Shown here: piece after piece, positions 42,947-52,588 of the stretch | Position numbering within the stretch: the first letter of the stretch is position 1 | Layout of the letters: every line of letters begins with the position of its first letter | From: Bradyrhizobium paxllaeri | Lineage (GTDB): Bacteria > Pseudomonadota > Alphaproteobacteria > Rhizobiales > Xanthobacteraceae | Reading direction: 5' to 3' | DNA length: 64,000 bases | Assembly (NCBI RefSeq): GCF_001693515.2 | Contig: NZ_CP042968.1 | Location: 7,534,501 to 7,598,500 of the forward strand | Notes under the pieces: model-generated | What the model was told of the DNA's origin: nothing | The model's input: only the letters and a program-made list of their open reading frames with translations | The model's database searches: none | Made by a program: the position numbers and the translations under genes

Positions 42947-43559
42947 TGAGCCAGCCGAACCTGATCGGAAAGCCCTCGCCGCCCATCAGCGTGACCGATT
43001 CGTAGAGCGGCAGGCCGACCACATTGGTGTAGGAACCGACCATCTTGACCACGAACGAGCCGGCGATGCCCTGCACGGCATAGCCGCCGGCTTTGCCGCG
43101 CCATTCGCCGGAGCCGATATAGGCCTGGATGTCGTCCTCGCTGAGGCGCTTGAAGCGCACCCGGGTCTCGATCAGGCGCTGGCGGAACGCCTCCTTCGGC
43201 GTCACCAGGCAGATCGCGGTGTAGACACGGTGATTGCGGCCCGACAGCAGCCGCAGGCACTGCGCGGCTTCATCCACCAGATTGGCCTTGGGGAGGATGC
43301 GGCGGCCGACCGCGACCACCGTATCGGCGGCCAGGATGAAGGCGCCGCGCAGCTCGTCGTCGAGCTGGACGGATTTCAGCGCCGCATCGGCTTTTGCTCG
43401 CGCCAGGCGGTTGGCGCAGGCGCGCGGCAGCTCGCCCCGCTTCGGCGTTTCGTCGACATCGGCCGGGCGCAGCGCGTCGGGCTCGATGCCGGCCTGGTTG
43501 AGCAGGCTGAGCCGCCGCGGCGAACCGGAAGCAAGAACGAGTTTGGGACGGCCAAGCAT
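42936..43559 (-). CDS. Maf-like nucleotide pyrophosphatase
   Basis: 207 residues. Maf signature near the start [15 protein letters not shown], catalytic [13 protein letters not shown] and the [13 protein letters not shown] region. Maf proteins hydrolyse non-canonical or canonical NTPs (dTTP/UTP in the YhdE group, m7GTP in YceF); the subgroup is not certain. Start 43559 is chosen because the conserved [13 protein letters not shown] follows; the ribosome site is weak. Confidence 0.92.
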   Translation of the reverse strand: MLGRPKLVLASGSPRRLSLLNQAGIEPDALRPADVDETPKRGELPRACANRLARAKADAALKSVQLDDELRGAFILAADTVVAVGRRILPKANLVDEAAQCLRLLSGRNHRVYTAICLVTPKEAFRQRLIETRVRFKRLSEDDIQAYIGSGEWRGKAGGYAVQGIAGSFVVKMVGSYTNVVGLPLYESVTLMGGEGFPIRFGWLNAS

Positions 43560-43709
43560 GCTGGGTTTTGTCGGAAAAGGGATTCGGGTGGGAACGCGCG
43601 CGGAAACTATCGGAAGGCACTCCATTCCACAACCGGGAGGCAAGTGGTTGAGGGTACTTTCGTTTCTGGCTGACGAAGATGAAGGTGTTGTGTCCGGGGA
43701 AGCGGCCTG

Positions 43710-43745
43710 CACCCTCCCCTGGAGGGCCCCCTCCAGGGGAGGGTG
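43710..43745. repeat. Perfect 15-bp palindrome CACCCTCCCCTGGAG
   Basis: CACCCTCCCCTGGAG (43710-43724), six-base spacer, CTCCAGGGGAGGGTG (43731-43745). It sits in the 228-base gap between the phosphatase gene and maf. Confidence 0.85.
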
Positions 43746-43787
43746 AAGATACTGCGCTGCGTCCGGGGAACGCCGGCGGCCACCCGA

Positions 43788-44252
43788 TTACCCGCTCGCC
43801 GCGCCGACCTTCGCAAACCGGCGGCGGATGCGCATCAACAGGCCGTCGCAGACCTCGCGGTAGGCGGCGAGCTTTTGCTCGCGGCTGCCTTCGGTGCCGG
43901 TGGGATCCGGCGTCGGCCAGTATTCGACGTCGGCGGCCATGGTGCGCGTCAGCTCCAGCGCCTTGTGGTGGGCTTCCGGCGACAGCGTGATGATGAGGTC
44001 GAAATTGAGCCCCTCCCAATCCTCGAGCTCCTCGAACGTCATCGGCTTGTGGCCGGAAATATCCTGGCCGAGCTCGGCCATCACGGCGACCGCGAACGGA
44101 TCCAGCTCGCCCTTCCTGGCGCCGGCGGATTTCACATAGAGCGCCTGCGGGAACATCTGCTTGAGCAGGCTTTCCGCCATCGGAGAACGCACGCTGTTCA
44201 GCCCGCATGCGAACAGCACGGCCTGCGGGTTGCGCGCGCCGGGCGCATCCAT
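43788..44252 (-). CDS. Low molecular weight phosphotyrosine phosphatase family protein
   Basis: 154 residues. The P-loop CGLNSVRS (CX5R) lies near residue 16 and the general-acid Asp in WPTPDPTG. The family includes tyrosine phosphatases and arsenate reductases; the place in the murA-hisD block is conserved in Alphaproteobacteria. Substrate unknown. Confidence 0.88.
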   Translation of the reverse strand: MDAPGARNPQAVLFACGLNSVRSPMAESLLKQMFPQALYVKSAGARKGELDPFAVAVMAELGQDISGHKPMTFEELEDWEGLNFDLIITLSPEAHHKALELTRTMAADVEYWPTPDPTGTEGSREQKLAAYREVCDGLLMRIRRRFAKVGAASG

Positions 44253-44298
44253 GCGTTACGAAATCCGGCTGAGTGACATCATGCGTTTTTCTCTCTTA

Positions 44299-44345
44299 CG
44301 CATGACGTGATCCGAAAACCGCTTCGCACTTTTCGGCGTCATGCG
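44299..44345. repeat. CATGACG...CGTCATG palindrome overlapping the UPF0262 stop
   Basis: CGCATGACG (44299-44307) pairs with CGTCATGCG (44337-44345), and inside CCGAAAA pairs with TTTTCGG. This resembles a repeat common in rhizobia. It includes the stop codon of the UPF0262 gene and could act as its terminator. Confidence 0.7.
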
Positions 44346-44842
44346 TCCTGCCCCTTCCAGTGCAAAACGCAGATCAGCGTGAACAGGCGCCGGGAAGTTT
44401 CGAAATCGATTCTTACCTTGCCCTTCAGCCGCTCCTGCAGCGTGCGGGAGCCTTCGTCATGGATGCCGCGGCGGCCCATGTCGATCGCCTCGATCTTGTC
44501 GGGGGTAGCTGTCCGGATCGCCTGGTAGTAGCTGTCGCAGATCATGAAATAGTCCTTCACGATTCTGCGGAACGGCGTCAGCGACAATAAATGCGCCACC
44601 ACGGGCGTGCCGTTCTCGTGGCGGATGTCGAACATCAGCCGGTTGCCGGTAATCGCGATGTGCAGCGTGAACGGCCCCGGCCCCGCGCCATCAGGCGCGA
44701 ACAAATTCTGCTCGATCAGATCGTAGATCGCGATCGCGCGCTCGTGCTCGATATCGGGACCGGAACGGCCGATCGATTCCTCGTCGAGCGTCACCGCGAC
44801 GATGCGGTTGTGCTGGTCATCGTCTGGTGGCGGCTTGTTCAT
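44339..44842 (-). CDS. UPF0262 family protein
   Basis: 167 residues, cytoplasmic, family of unknown function restricted mostly to Alphaproteobacteria. Recognised by [40 protein letters not shown] and [14 protein letters not shown]. The ATG at 44842 overlaps the hisD stop by four bases (ATGA), so it is translated with hisD. Confidence 0.93.
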   Translation of the reverse strand: MNKPPPDDDQHNRIVAVTLDEESIGRSGPDIEHERAIAIYDLIEQNLFAPDGAGPGPFTLHIAITGNRLMFDIRHENGTPVVAHLLSLTPFRRIVKDYFMICDSYYQAIRTATPDKIEAIDMGRRGIHDEGSRTLQERLKGKVRIDFETSRRLFTLICVLHWKGQDA

Positions 44843-46134
44843 GGCAAATTGAGGCGCAATCCGACAGAGCGTGAATGGGCGTCTAAACCCTCGGCCTTGC
44901 CCAAGGCCATCGCGGCAGGCCCCAGCGCGCGCAACTGGTCCGGCCCGCATTTGAGAATCGAGGTGCGCTTCATGAAGTCTAGCACGCCGAGTCCGGACGA
45001 AAACCGCGCCGACCGCGCGGTGGGCAGGACGTGGTTGGAGCCGCCGACATAATCGCCGATCGCTTCCGGCGTATGGGGCCCGAGGAAGATCGCGCCGGCG
45101 TTACGGACCTTTGCCGACAGCGCTTCCGCATCCGCCGTCATGATTTCGAGGTGTTCGGCCGCGATCGCGTTCGCGAGCTCGACCGCCTCGTCGAGCTTTT
45201 TCACCATGATGATAGCGCCGAAATCGTTCCACGAGGCCCGTGCGATATCCGCACGCGGCAGCGTGGCAAGCTGGGATTCCACCGCGCGTTCGACCTCGGC
45301 AGCGAGGCCTGCACTGTCCGTGATCAGGATCGACTGCGCGCTGGCATCATGCTCCGCCTGCGCCAGGAGATCGGCGGCGATCCAGGACGCATTGCCGGTG
45401 TCGTCGGCGATAACAAGCACCTCCGAGGGGCCGGCGATCATGTCGATGCCGACCTTGCCGAACACCAGCCGCTTGGCGGCGGCGACATAGGCATTGCCCG
45501 GCCCGACGATTTTGGCGACCGGCGCGATCGTCGCCGTGCCATAGGCCAGCGCGGCCACCGCCTGCGCGCCGCCGACGCGGTAGATCTCGGAGACGCTGCC
45601 AAGATGGGCGGCCGCCAGCACCAGCGGATTGAGCTTGCCGTCCGGCGAGGGCACCACCATCACCACCCGCGGCACGCCGGCGACGCTTGCCGGCACCGCG
45701 TTCATCAGCACCGAGGACGGATAGGCCGCGGTGCCGCCGGGCACGTAGAGGCCGACCGCATCGACCGCGCTCCAGCGCCAGCCGAGCTCGACGCCTGCCG
45801 CGTCGGTAAAACGCTCGTCCTTCGGCAACTGCCTTTGGTGGAAAGCCTCGATACGGTCGCGGGCGAATTTCAGCGCATCAACGGTCGCGGGATCGCAGGC
45901 CTTTACCGCGGCGTCGATCTCGGCGGCGGTCACGCGCAGGCCGGCGGCGTCGACCTCAAGCCGGTCGAATTTTTTGGTCGCCTCGATCAGGGCGGCGTCG
46001 CCGCGGGCGGCCACGTCGTCGACGATGGCCCTTGTGGCGCGCTCGACATCGGCCGAAACCTCGCGCTTGGCGGCGAGGAATTCCTTGAATTTGGGCTCGA
46101 AATCGGCGCGGCTGGTATCCAGGCGAACGGGCAT
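44839..46134 (-). CDS. hisD: Histidinol dehydrogenase
   Basis: 431 residues; zinc enzyme oxidising L-histidinol to L-histidine with two NAD+ in the last two steps of histidine synthesis. Seen: [60 protein letters not shown], and AEHLEI with catalytic Glu-His. The ATG at 46134 is supported by the family start. Part of the minus-strand murA-DUF2948-hisD-UPF0262 block. Confidence 0.96.
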   Translation of the reverse strand: MPVRLDTSRADFEPKFKEFLAAKREVSADVERATRAIVDDVAARGDAALIEATKKFDRLEVDAAGLRVTAAEIDAAVKACDPATVDALKFARDRIEAFHQRQLPKDERFTDAAGVELGWRWSAVDAVGLYVPGGTAAYPSSVLMNAVPASVAGVPRVVMVVPSPDGKLNPLVLAAAHLGSVSEIYRVGGAQAVAALAYGTATIAPVAKIVGPGNAYVAAAKRLVFGKVGIDMIAGPSEVLVIADDTGNASWIAADLLAQAEHDASAQSILITDSAGLAAEVERAVESQLATLPRADIARASWNDFGAIIMVKKLDEAVELANAIAAEHLEIMTADAEALSAKVRNAGAIFLGPHTPEAIGDYVGGSNHVLPTARSARFSSGLGVLDFMKRTSILKCGPDQLRALGPAAMALGKAEGLDAHSRSVGLRLNLP

Positions 46135-46243
46135 GGCGGCTTTCTGAGAGACGTCGAGAGGCCCCTGCTCAATGGCGCGGCGGCCAAGGGCCGTCAACCC
46201 TATGGGGACGCGAGATCAGGCAATGATGGCGATTTGGATACAC

Positions 46244-46344
46244 CGTCATTCCGGGATGGTCCGAAGGACCAGACCCGGAATCTCGAGATTCTCAGGGGCG
46301 CAAGGGCGCCCCATAGTTCGGGCTTCGCCCGCCCCGGAATGACG
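46244..46344. repeat. Long intergenic repeat, copy 2
   Basis: Begins CGTCATTCCGGGATGGTCCG and ends GCCCCGGAATGACG. Shares with 11426-11550 the hairpins GGTCCGAAGGACC, GAATCTCGAGATTC and GGGGCGCAAGGGCGCCCC in the same order. Tip differs (GGGCTTCGCCC). Confidence 0.88.
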
Positions 46345-46352
46345 TCCTACCC

Positions 46353-46805
46353 CTACCCCTCCGGCCCGAGCGGCGCGATGGCGAGGTCGCTGGTGCCGAT
46401 ATCGTCGGTGCCGAGGTCGGTCAGCTCGCACTCCAGGCATTCGACGTCCAGCCGCAGCGCCCCGCCATGGCTGAACAAGAGAAGCGCGCTGCCGCCCGGC
46501 GGCTCGGCCGGGTGGAATTCGATGCCGACCAGTTCCAGCACAGCCTCGGGCTGCTCCAGGTCAATATTGCGGGACTTGCATGCCAGGACGCGGTCGAAGC
46601 GCAGCGCCGCGATCGAGCGGCGCGGCTCGGTTCCGCCCGACAGCGTCTGCTCCCAGTCCAGCCGGTTCATGCCGACCACCAGCCGCTTTTCGTCCTGCCG
46701 CCAGACGATGTCGGAGGCCAGCACGCGGGCGTCCTGCACATGGGCGGAGATCACCGCGAGATCGTCGGCGTCGAGCGCGATCAGTTTGAGCAGGTCCGCC
46801 GGCAT
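46353..46805 (-). CDS. DUF2948 family protein
   Basis: 150 residues. Start [20 protein letters not shown] and the segment [13 protein letters not shown] are typical of DUF2948, an alphaproteobacterial family of unknown function lying next to murA and hisD. Beta-rich; no signal peptide. Starts 25 bases after murA ends, so cotranscribed. Confidence 0.9.
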   Translation of the reverse strand: MPADLLKLIALDADDLAVISAHVQDARVLASDIVWRQDEKRLVVGMNRLDWEQTLSGGTEPRRSIAALRFDRVLACKSRNIDLEQPEAVLELVGIEFHPAEPPGGSALLLFSHGGALRLDVECLECELTDLGTDDIGTSDLAIAPLGPEG

Positions 46806-46830
46806 TCCCAAAGATTCCTTCGATAGTCCT

Positions 46831-48120
46831 CTAGTCGCTGATGCGCTCGATCGACGCGCCGCAGGACGAGAGTTTTTCCTCCAGCCGCTCGAAACCGCGG
46901 TCCAGATGATAGATCCGGTTGACCATGGTTTCACCTTCGGCGGCAAGGCCTGCGATGACCAGCGAGACCGACGCCCGCAGATCGGTCGCCATCACCGGCG
47001 CGCCGCGCAGTTTGGCGGTGCCGTCGATGGTCGCAGTCTCGCCATCAAGCGATATACGCGCACCGAACCGCGCCAGTTCCTGCACATGCATGAAACGATT
47101 CTCGAAGATGGTCTCGGTGATCTGCGAGGAACCGCCGGCGCAGGCCATCAGCGCCATCAATTGCGCCTGCAGATCGGTCGGAAAGCCCGGGAATGGCGCG
47201 GTCGAGACCGTCACCGGGCGGATGCCGGCGCCATTGCGCGCGACCCGGATACCGTCATTGTTGACGGTGATGAGGGCGCCGGCCTGCGTCAGCACATCGA
47301 GCGCCGACTGCAGGAGTTCGGGACGCGCGCCGGAAAGCTGCACGTCGCCGCCGGTCATGGCGACCGCCATCGCATAGGTGCCGGCCTCGATCCGATCGGG
47401 CAGCACGGTATGCCGCGCGCCATGCAGCTTTTCGGCGCCCTCGACCACGATCCGCGGCGTGCCGGCGCCAATGATGCGCGCGCCCATCTTGTTCAGGCAA
47501 TCGGCGACATCGGTTATCTCAGGCTCGCAGGCGGCGTTGGTGATGACGGTCGTGCCCTTGGCCAGCGTCGCCGCCATCAGCGCCACATGCGTTCCGCTCA
47601 CCGTCACCTTGGGAAAGTCGATCTCCGCACCGCGCAGGCCGCCCGGCGCCCTTGCCACCACATAGCCGCCGTCGATCGCAAGCTCGGCGCCGAGCTTCTC
47701 CAGCGCCATGATCAGGAGGTCGACGGGGCGCGTGCCGATGGCGCAGCCGCCCGGCAGCGAAACTTTCGCTTCATGCATCCGCGCCACGAGCGGCGCGATT
47801 ACCCAGAAGCTGGCGCGCATCCGCGACACCAGCTCATAGGGCGCCGTGGTGTCGATGATGTCAGCCGCCGAGATGTGCAGGGTCTGGCCCTGATATTGCC
47901 GGTCGCCCGGCCGCTTGCCGGCCGACATGATGTCGACGCCGTGGTTCCCGAGGATGCGCTGCAACTGCGCGACGTCTGCCAGCCGCGGCACGTTGTCGAG
48001 GATCAGGGTTTCCTCGGTGAGCAAGGCGGCGATCATCAGCGGCAGGGCGGCGTTCTTGGCGCCCGAAATCGCGATGGTGCCATTGAGCTTGCTGCCGCCA
48101 ACGATGCGAATGCGATCCAT
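46831..48120 (-). CDS. murA: UDP-N-acetylglucosamine 1-carboxyvinyltransferase
   Basis: 429 residues; transfers enolpyruvate from PEP to UDP-GlcNAc, first committed step of peptidoglycan synthesis. Seen: [17 protein letters not shown] (Lys of the active site) and [14 protein letters not shown] with the loop cysteine that fosfomycin alkylates. GGGGGG sits before the ATG at 48120. First gene of the minus-strand block. Confidence 0.96.
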   Translation of the reverse strand: MDRIRIVGGSKLNGTIAISGAKNAALPLMIAALLTEETLILDNVPRLADVAQLQRILGNHGVDIMSAGKRPGDRQYQGQTLHISAADIIDTTAPYELVSRMRASFWVIAPLVARMHEAKVSLPGGCAIGTRPVDLLIMALEKLGAELAIDGGYVVARAPGGLRGAEIDFPKVTVSGTHVALMAATLAKGTTVITNAACEPEITDVADCLNKMGARIIGAGTPRIVVEGAEKLHGARHTVLPDRIEAGTYAMAVAMTGGDVQLSGARPELLQSALDVLTQAGALITVNNDGIRVARNGAGIRPVTVSTAPFPGFPTDLQAQLMALMACAGGSSQITETIFENRFMHVQELARFGARISLDGETATIDGTAKLRGAPVMATDLRASVSLVIAGLAAEGETMVNRIYHLDRGFERLEEKLSSCGASIERISD

Positions 48121-48339
48121 GCCATCCCCCCTTGCTAGGACAGATTGATTCACCCTCAAGAGCTTGGAAGTTTGCGGCTATTTGATGAGGGCCCCGCCCG
48201 GTTTGGACAACCGGCCGGTATTTGCCCGACATCATGCGCCGGCCGAACGTCTTGGCTGTCAGCGCCGATTGTGGTTTGACAGCCGTGGTGGAACTTTCAA
48301 CCGACGCTTGTCAGATCCGGACAGGAGATGGAGTTCTCA

Positions 48340-48549
48340 ATGAAAATCAGCGCACGCAATCAGCTCAAGGGAACCATCGTCGATGTCGTGAAGGGCGCAA
48401 CCACGTCCCATATCCGGATCGATATCGGCGGCGGGATCATCGTTACTTCCTCGATCACCAATGAGGCGGTCGACGAGCTGAAGCTTGCCGAGGGCAAGGC
48501 GGCCATCGCCGTGATCAAGGCCAGCGACGTGATGGTGGGCACGGAGTGA
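48340..48549 (+). CDS. Mop-type molybdate-binding (TOBE) protein
   Basis: 69 residues. Starts KISARNQLKGTIVDVVKGAT and continues SHIRIDIGGG and SSITNEAVDELKL, the molbindin (Mop) fold that forms hexamers holding molybdate or tungstate oxyanions in the cytoplasm. GGAG six bases ahead supports ATG 48340; the ATG at 48328 has no spacing. The stop overlaps the GTG start of the ABC binding protein (GTGA), which ties it to that importer. Confidence 0.9.
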   Translation: MKISARNQLKGTIVDVVKGATTSHIRIDIGGGIIVTSSITNEAVDELKLAEGKAAIAVIKASDVMVGTE

Positions 48550-49568
48550 TCGACCGCCGCGCTCTGATTGCGGGCCTGTCGGCGGCGCTGATCGCGCCGC
48601 GCAGCGCGTTCGCGCAAACCATCAGGGATGCCGCGCGGCGCAATGTGCCGGTGCCTGCAAAAGTATCGCGCGTGTTTCCCGCCGGACCGCCGGCGGCAAT
48701 CCTGCTCTATACGCTGGCGCCTGAATTGCTGATCGGCTGGCCCCGCGCCAACCGGGCTGAAGAATGCGCCTATATGCTGCCGGACATTTGCACACGGCCG
48801 GAGGTCGGGCGCATCACCGGGCGCGGCAACACGGCCAATCTGGAAACGGTGCTGGCGCTGAAGCCCGATCTGATTCTCGACGTCGGCTCGACCAGCGCCA
48901 CCTTTGTCTCGCTGGCGGATCGCGTGCAGGAGAAGACCAGCATCCCCTACGCGCTGCTGGACGGCCGCTTTGCGGCGATTGCCGAGACCTATCGCACCTT
49001 GGGCGCGCTGCTTGGCCGGCGTGAGGATGGGGAAAAGCTGGCGCGCTACGCCGAGGATACGCTCAAGACGATCCTCGGCCGCATCGAGCCGATCGCGAGA
49101 GCCGAGCGGCCAAAGGTCTACTATGCCCGGGGGCCGCGCGGGCTTTCGACCGGGCTTGGCGGCTCGATCAATGTCGAGACCATCGAAATGCTGGGCCGCA
49201 ATGTCGCCGGCGAAACCCAGGGCGGCCTCGCCAATGTTTCGATCGAACAGGTCCTGGTGTGGAATCCCGATGTCATCGTCACCATCGATCAGGAGTTTGC
49301 CGCAACCGTGCGAAAGGATCCGTCCTGGGCAGCGGTCAAGGCGGTGCGCGACAACCGGATCCATCTGTCGCCCAAGATGCCGTTCGGCTGGGTGGATTTT
49401 CCGCCGTCCGTGAACCGCCTGATCGGGCTCTGATGGCTCGCCAAGATTCTCTATCCGGAGCGCTTTCCGGAAGATCTGCGGGCGCTGACAACGGACTTTT
49501 ACGCGCGCTTCTACCACGTGACGCCGTCGCCGGCGCAAATCGACCATGTACTTGCCGGCCGGGATTGA
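48546..49568 (+). pseudogene. Class II ABC importer binding protein, interrupted by in-frame TGA
   Basis: Periplasmic binding protein of the BtuF/FecB fold. Signal (Tat-like, start IDRRALIAGLSAALI) ends SAFAQ, then RVFPAGPPAAILLYTLAPEL and RITGRGNTANLETVLALKPD. The first stop, TGA at 49431, gives 295 residues. The same frame runs on for 44 sense codons to a TGA at 49566 and reads WLAKILYPERFPEDL...FYARFYHVTPS, exactly the C-terminus expected. The context is ...RLIGL-stop-WLAK, so a TGG to TGA change is likely. Either a sequencing error, a recent nonsense mutation, or readthrough. Overlaps the Mop gene at its start; the permease begins 28 bases after the second stop. Confidence 0.85.
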
Positions 49569-49595
49569 TAGCCTGCGCGGCATGAGCCGTATCAG

Positions 49596-50615
49596 ATGAT
49601 ACCTGCCCGAAGCGCGCTGCCGGGATTTGCGATCGCGATTGCGGTCCTGATCGCAGGCCTTGTGCTTGCGCTGACGGTCGGCCGTTATCCGGTGTCGCTT
49701 GGTGATCTCATCGGAGCGCTCGTCGCGAAACTGGGCGGCCCTCGCGGCGATGTGTCGCCGGCGGTTGAAAGCGTCATCTGGCAAGTGCGTGGGCCGCGCG
49801 TGATGGCGGCGATGCTGGTCGGCGCGGCGCTCGCGGTGGCCGGCACGGCGTTTCAGGGATTGTTTCGCAACCCGCTGGTCTCTCCGGACATTCTTGGTGC
49901 ATCGTCGGGCGCAGCGCTTGGCGCCGTCCTCGGCATCTATCTTTCTCTCGGCGTGTTCGCGATCCAGGCAACGGCCTTTATCGGGGGGCTGATCGCCGTC
50001 GGCATCGTCTACATGATCGGCGCCTCGGTGCGTTCGCGCGATCCGATCCTGGTGCTGGTGCTGACGGGCGTCGTGGTGGGATCGCTGTTCGGCGCCGGCG
50101 TTGGCCTGGTGAAATATCTGGCCGACCCCTACAACCAGCTGCCGGCGATGACGTTCTGGCTGCTCGGCAGCCTGTCTGCGACCGGGGTTCATGACCTGTT
50201 GCCGCTGGTCGGCCCGGTCGCCGCCGGCACCGTCGTGTTGATTGCGCTGCGCTGGCGCATGAGCGTGATGTCGCTCCCCGAGGAAGAGGCGCGCACGCTC
50301 GGTGTCGCGACCGGGCCGCTGCGCATTGCCATCGTTGCCGCTGCCACGCTCGTGACTTCGGCCAGCGTTGCCGCGGCCGGGATCATTGGCTGGGTCGGCC
50401 TCGTCGTGCCGCATCTGGCGCGATCGCTGGTCGGCCCGGATTTCGCGCGGCTATTGCCGGCGGCGGCCATCCTCGGCGGCGGCTATCTGTTGCTGATCGA
50501 TACGCTGGCGCGGACGCTGGCGCAGGTCGAAATTCCGCTTGGCATTCTCACCGCCGTGATCGGTACGCCATTTTTCATCTGGCTGCTCACCAGCGTGCAA
50601 AAGACCTGGTCATGA
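49596..50615 (+). CDS. Class II (FecCD/BtuC-type) ABC importer permease
   Basis: 339 residues with about ten transmembrane helices. FecCD signatures: RGPRVMAAMLVGAALAVAGT, QGLFRNPLVSPDILG and GIIGWVGLVVPHLARSLVGP. The DPYNQLPAMTFWLLGS segment is also typical. It is followed by its ATPase with a four-base overlap. Inner-membrane channel of the importer. Confidence 0.94.
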   Translation: MIPARSALPGFAIAIAVLIAGLVLALTVGRYPVSLGDLIGALVAKLGGPRGDVSPAVESVIWQVRGPRVMAAMLVGAALAVAGTAFQGLFRNPLVSPDILGASSGAALGAVLGIYLSLGVFAIQATAFIGGLIAVGIVYMIGASVRSRDPILVLVLTGVVVGSLFGAGVGLVKYLADPYNQLPAMTFWLLGSLSATGVHDLLPLVGPVAAGTVVLIALRWRMSVMSLPEEEARTLGVATGPLRIAIVAAATLVTSASVAAAGIIGWVGLVVPHLARSLVGPDFARLLPAAAILGGGYLLLIDTLARTLAQVEIPLGILTAVIGTPFFIWLLTSVQKTWS

Positions 50616-51373
50616 TCCTCGAAGGGCATCAGCTCACGATCGGCTATCCGGACCGCGTGGTCGGCACCGGCCTCGACGTCAGACTGGGAAAGGGCGAGGT
50701 GCTGGCGCTGCTCGGACCGAACGGCGGCGGCAAGACCACGCTGCTCAAAACACTGCTTGGGCTTCTGATGCCGAAAGCCGGCGAAGTGCGGCTTGACGGC
50801 GCGGTCCTGTCGGCCCGCTCCATCCGCGAGCGCGCGCGCTTGATCGCCTATGTGCCGCAGACCCACGTCGCGACATTTGCATTCACCGTGGAAGCGGTTG
50901 TCCTGATGGGCCGCACCGCCCACAGCGATTTATTCAGCCGGCCGACCGCGAAGGACCGCGCCATCGTCGTCAGCATGCTCGATCGGCTCGGGATCGCGCC
51001 ATTGGCAGAGCGCCCCTACACCATGATTTCCGGCGGCGAGCGCCAGCTCGTGCTGCTGGCGCGCGCGCTGGCGCAGGAGCCGCAGTTCGTCGTTCTGGAC
51101 GAGCCGACCGCCAATCTCGACTTCGGCAATCAGGGCAAGGTGATGCGCGAGATCCGCGCGCTGGCCGTTTCCGGTCTTGGCGTCCTCTTCACCACCCACG
51201 ATCCCAATCATGCGCTGCGCGCCGCCGACCGCGCCTATCTCTTGCGCGGCGGTGAGCGCCTCGCCGAGGGTCCGGTGCAGCAGATCTTGACGCGCGAACG
51301 GCTGGAATCGCTTTACGGCGCGCCGGTGCAGATGATTACCGATGCAACGGGGACGGCGTTCATTCCAGGATGA
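50612..51373 (+). CDS. Class II ABC importer ATPase
   Basis: 253 residues. Walker A LGPNGGGKTT, signature ISGGERQLVLLARAL, Walker B VVLDEPTANLD, H-loop TTHDPNHA. Pairs with the permease (ATGA overlap). The Mop gene in the operon suggests molybdate or tungstate as substrate, as in MolBCA of Haemophilus influenzae, rather than iron-siderophore or cobalamin; this is inference. Confidence 0.94.
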   Translation: MILEGHQLTIGYPDRVVGTGLDVRLGKGEVLALLGPNGGGKTTLLKTLLGLLMPKAGEVRLDGAVLSARSIRERARLIAYVPQTHVATFAFTVEAVVLMGRTAHSDLFSRPTAKDRAIVVSMLDRLGIAPLAERPYTMISGGERQLVLLARALAQEPQFVVLDEPTANLDFGNQGKVMREIRALAVSGLGVLFTTHDPNHALRAADRAYLLRGGERLAEGPVQQILTRERLESLYGAPVQMITDATGTAFIPG

Positions 51374-51430
51374 GAGTGCAACCCTCGCCGATGAGCGTGG
51401 CGAGCCGACGTACGTCGGCATGCCTTACCT

Positions 51431-51709
51431 TCAGCAGCCCCGGCAGATCGAACTGATCATCCTGCCGACCTTCGCTTCCTCGCGGTCGATGGCGGGGCTG
51501 GTGCCAAGCGGCGGTCCTTTCATCACATGACCGGTGCCGGTCGAAGAAAGCGCGGTACCCAGCGAATTGGTACCGGGCGTGGCGGCGCTCGTACCGAAGG
51601 CGCCGCCAGTTATGGACCCGTGCATAGAACTCATGCCGCCGCGGGCGAACGCCGCCGTTCCCGTGAGGCTAACAGCACTAAGGACGCAAAGAACGCAAAT
51701 GCTTCTCAT
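51431..51709 (-). CDS. Small exported hypothetical protein
   Basis: 92 residues: signal peptide MRSICVLCVLSAVSLTGTAA then a Gly/Ser/Thr-rich mature part (SMHGSITGGAFGTSAATPGT) and SSICRGC at the end. No family recognised. GGAGCAATG lies before the ATG. Bases 51710-51928 hold nothing else I can support. Confidence 0.65.
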   Translation of the reverse strand: MRSICVLCVLSAVSLTGTAAFARGGMSSMHGSITGGAFGTSAATPGTNSLGTALSSTGTGHVMKGPPLGTSPAIDREEAKVGRMISSICRGC

Positions 51710-51928
51710 GACATTGCTCCTGATCTGTTCGCCCGATTGCGGAGCCTGGGCGCGCGCTGGATGCGCACTGCGGCTCCGGCGCGATCACGCGTCGGAGAGC
51801 AGGCCGATTTCGGCTCTGACTATTGAGGTGGTGTCGGCGCCGGAAAATTCCGACTAAAAAATCGTTAAGGAAAGTGTTTTCATCACGCAACTTTGCTGCG
51901 TCACGCCACCGGCTTTACGAGTACACGA

Positions 51929-52588
51929 CTAGATCGCGTTGATATCCACGCTCTCGAGGATCGGCTTTGGATAGCCATCGCGCGCCACCTTGATCATGGC
52001 GCGGCCGAGTTGTTCGCTTGTCGTCATGTGGTTCGGCGTGGCGCGCACCATCCAGGACAGCAGCGGCCCTGAGACAGCGTAGACCGCGTTCACCCACGCG
52101 GTCTTGGACCTGACACCGTGCAGCGGCTGGATGCCTGATGGCCGAAACATGTAGGCCGCCTTGAACGGCAGCTTGAGCAGATCGTTCTCGGTCTTGCCCT
52201 TGACCCGCGCCCATCGGAGCGGGCCCTGCTCGGTTGAATCACTGCCCTTGCCGGTGACATAGGTGAACACCATGCCGGGGTTGAGCCGCGCCAGCGTGGT
52301 CGCCGCTGCCATGGTGACGTCGTAGGTCAGATGCCGGTAGCGCTCCGCATCCATGCCGATCGAGGAGACGCCGAGGCAGAAGAAGCAGGCGTCGTATCCG
52401 GCAAGCTCAGATTCGATCTTCGAGAAATCCGTGAAATCGTCGTGGAGGACTTCGCGCAGCTTGGCGTGCTGCACCCCGGCCGGGCTGCGGGAGACCGCCA
52501 GCACGCTTTCAACACTGGAATCGACAAGGCATTCGCGCAGGACGCCCTGCCCGACCATGCCGGTGGCGCCGAACAGGATCGCCTTCAT
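51929..52588 (-). CDS. NAD(P)-binding epimerase-like protein
   Basis: 219 residues, Rossmann fold: [20 protein letters not shown] gives the GxxGxxG motif. FCLGVSSIG and [20 protein letters not shown] follow, then [10 protein letters not shown], as in small NAD-dependent epimerase/dehydratase and NmrA-like proteins. No catalytic YxxxK is seen. Coupled to the hydrolase upstream by an ATGA overlap. Confidence 0.83.
   Translation of the reverse strand: MKAILFGATGMVGQGVLRECLVDSSVESVLAVSRSPAGVQHAKLREVLHDDFTDFSKIESELAGYDACFFCLGVSSIGMDAERYRHLTYDVTMAAATTLARLNPGMVFTYVTGKGSDSTEQGPLRWARVKGKTENDLLKLPFKAAYMFRPSGIQPLHGVRSKTAWVNAVYAVSGPLLSWMVRATPNHMTTSEQLGRAMIKVARDGYPKPILESVDINAI

Noticed and set aside
45031-48138. 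Very long plus-strand open frame (about 1035 codons) over hisD and murA
   Set aside because: It is antisense to hisD, DUF2948 and murA, which carry intact catalytic motifs; high GC leaves complementary frames open.
49431-49433. TGA as a selenocysteine codon
   Set aside because: The position fits Trp in homologous context, no SECIS-like hairpin is evident right after it, and binding proteins of this class are not selenoproteins.
48360-50414. Long minus-strand open frame over the importer operon
   Set aside because: Antisense to Mop, binding protein and permease; translation is Arg/His/Asp-rich without domains.
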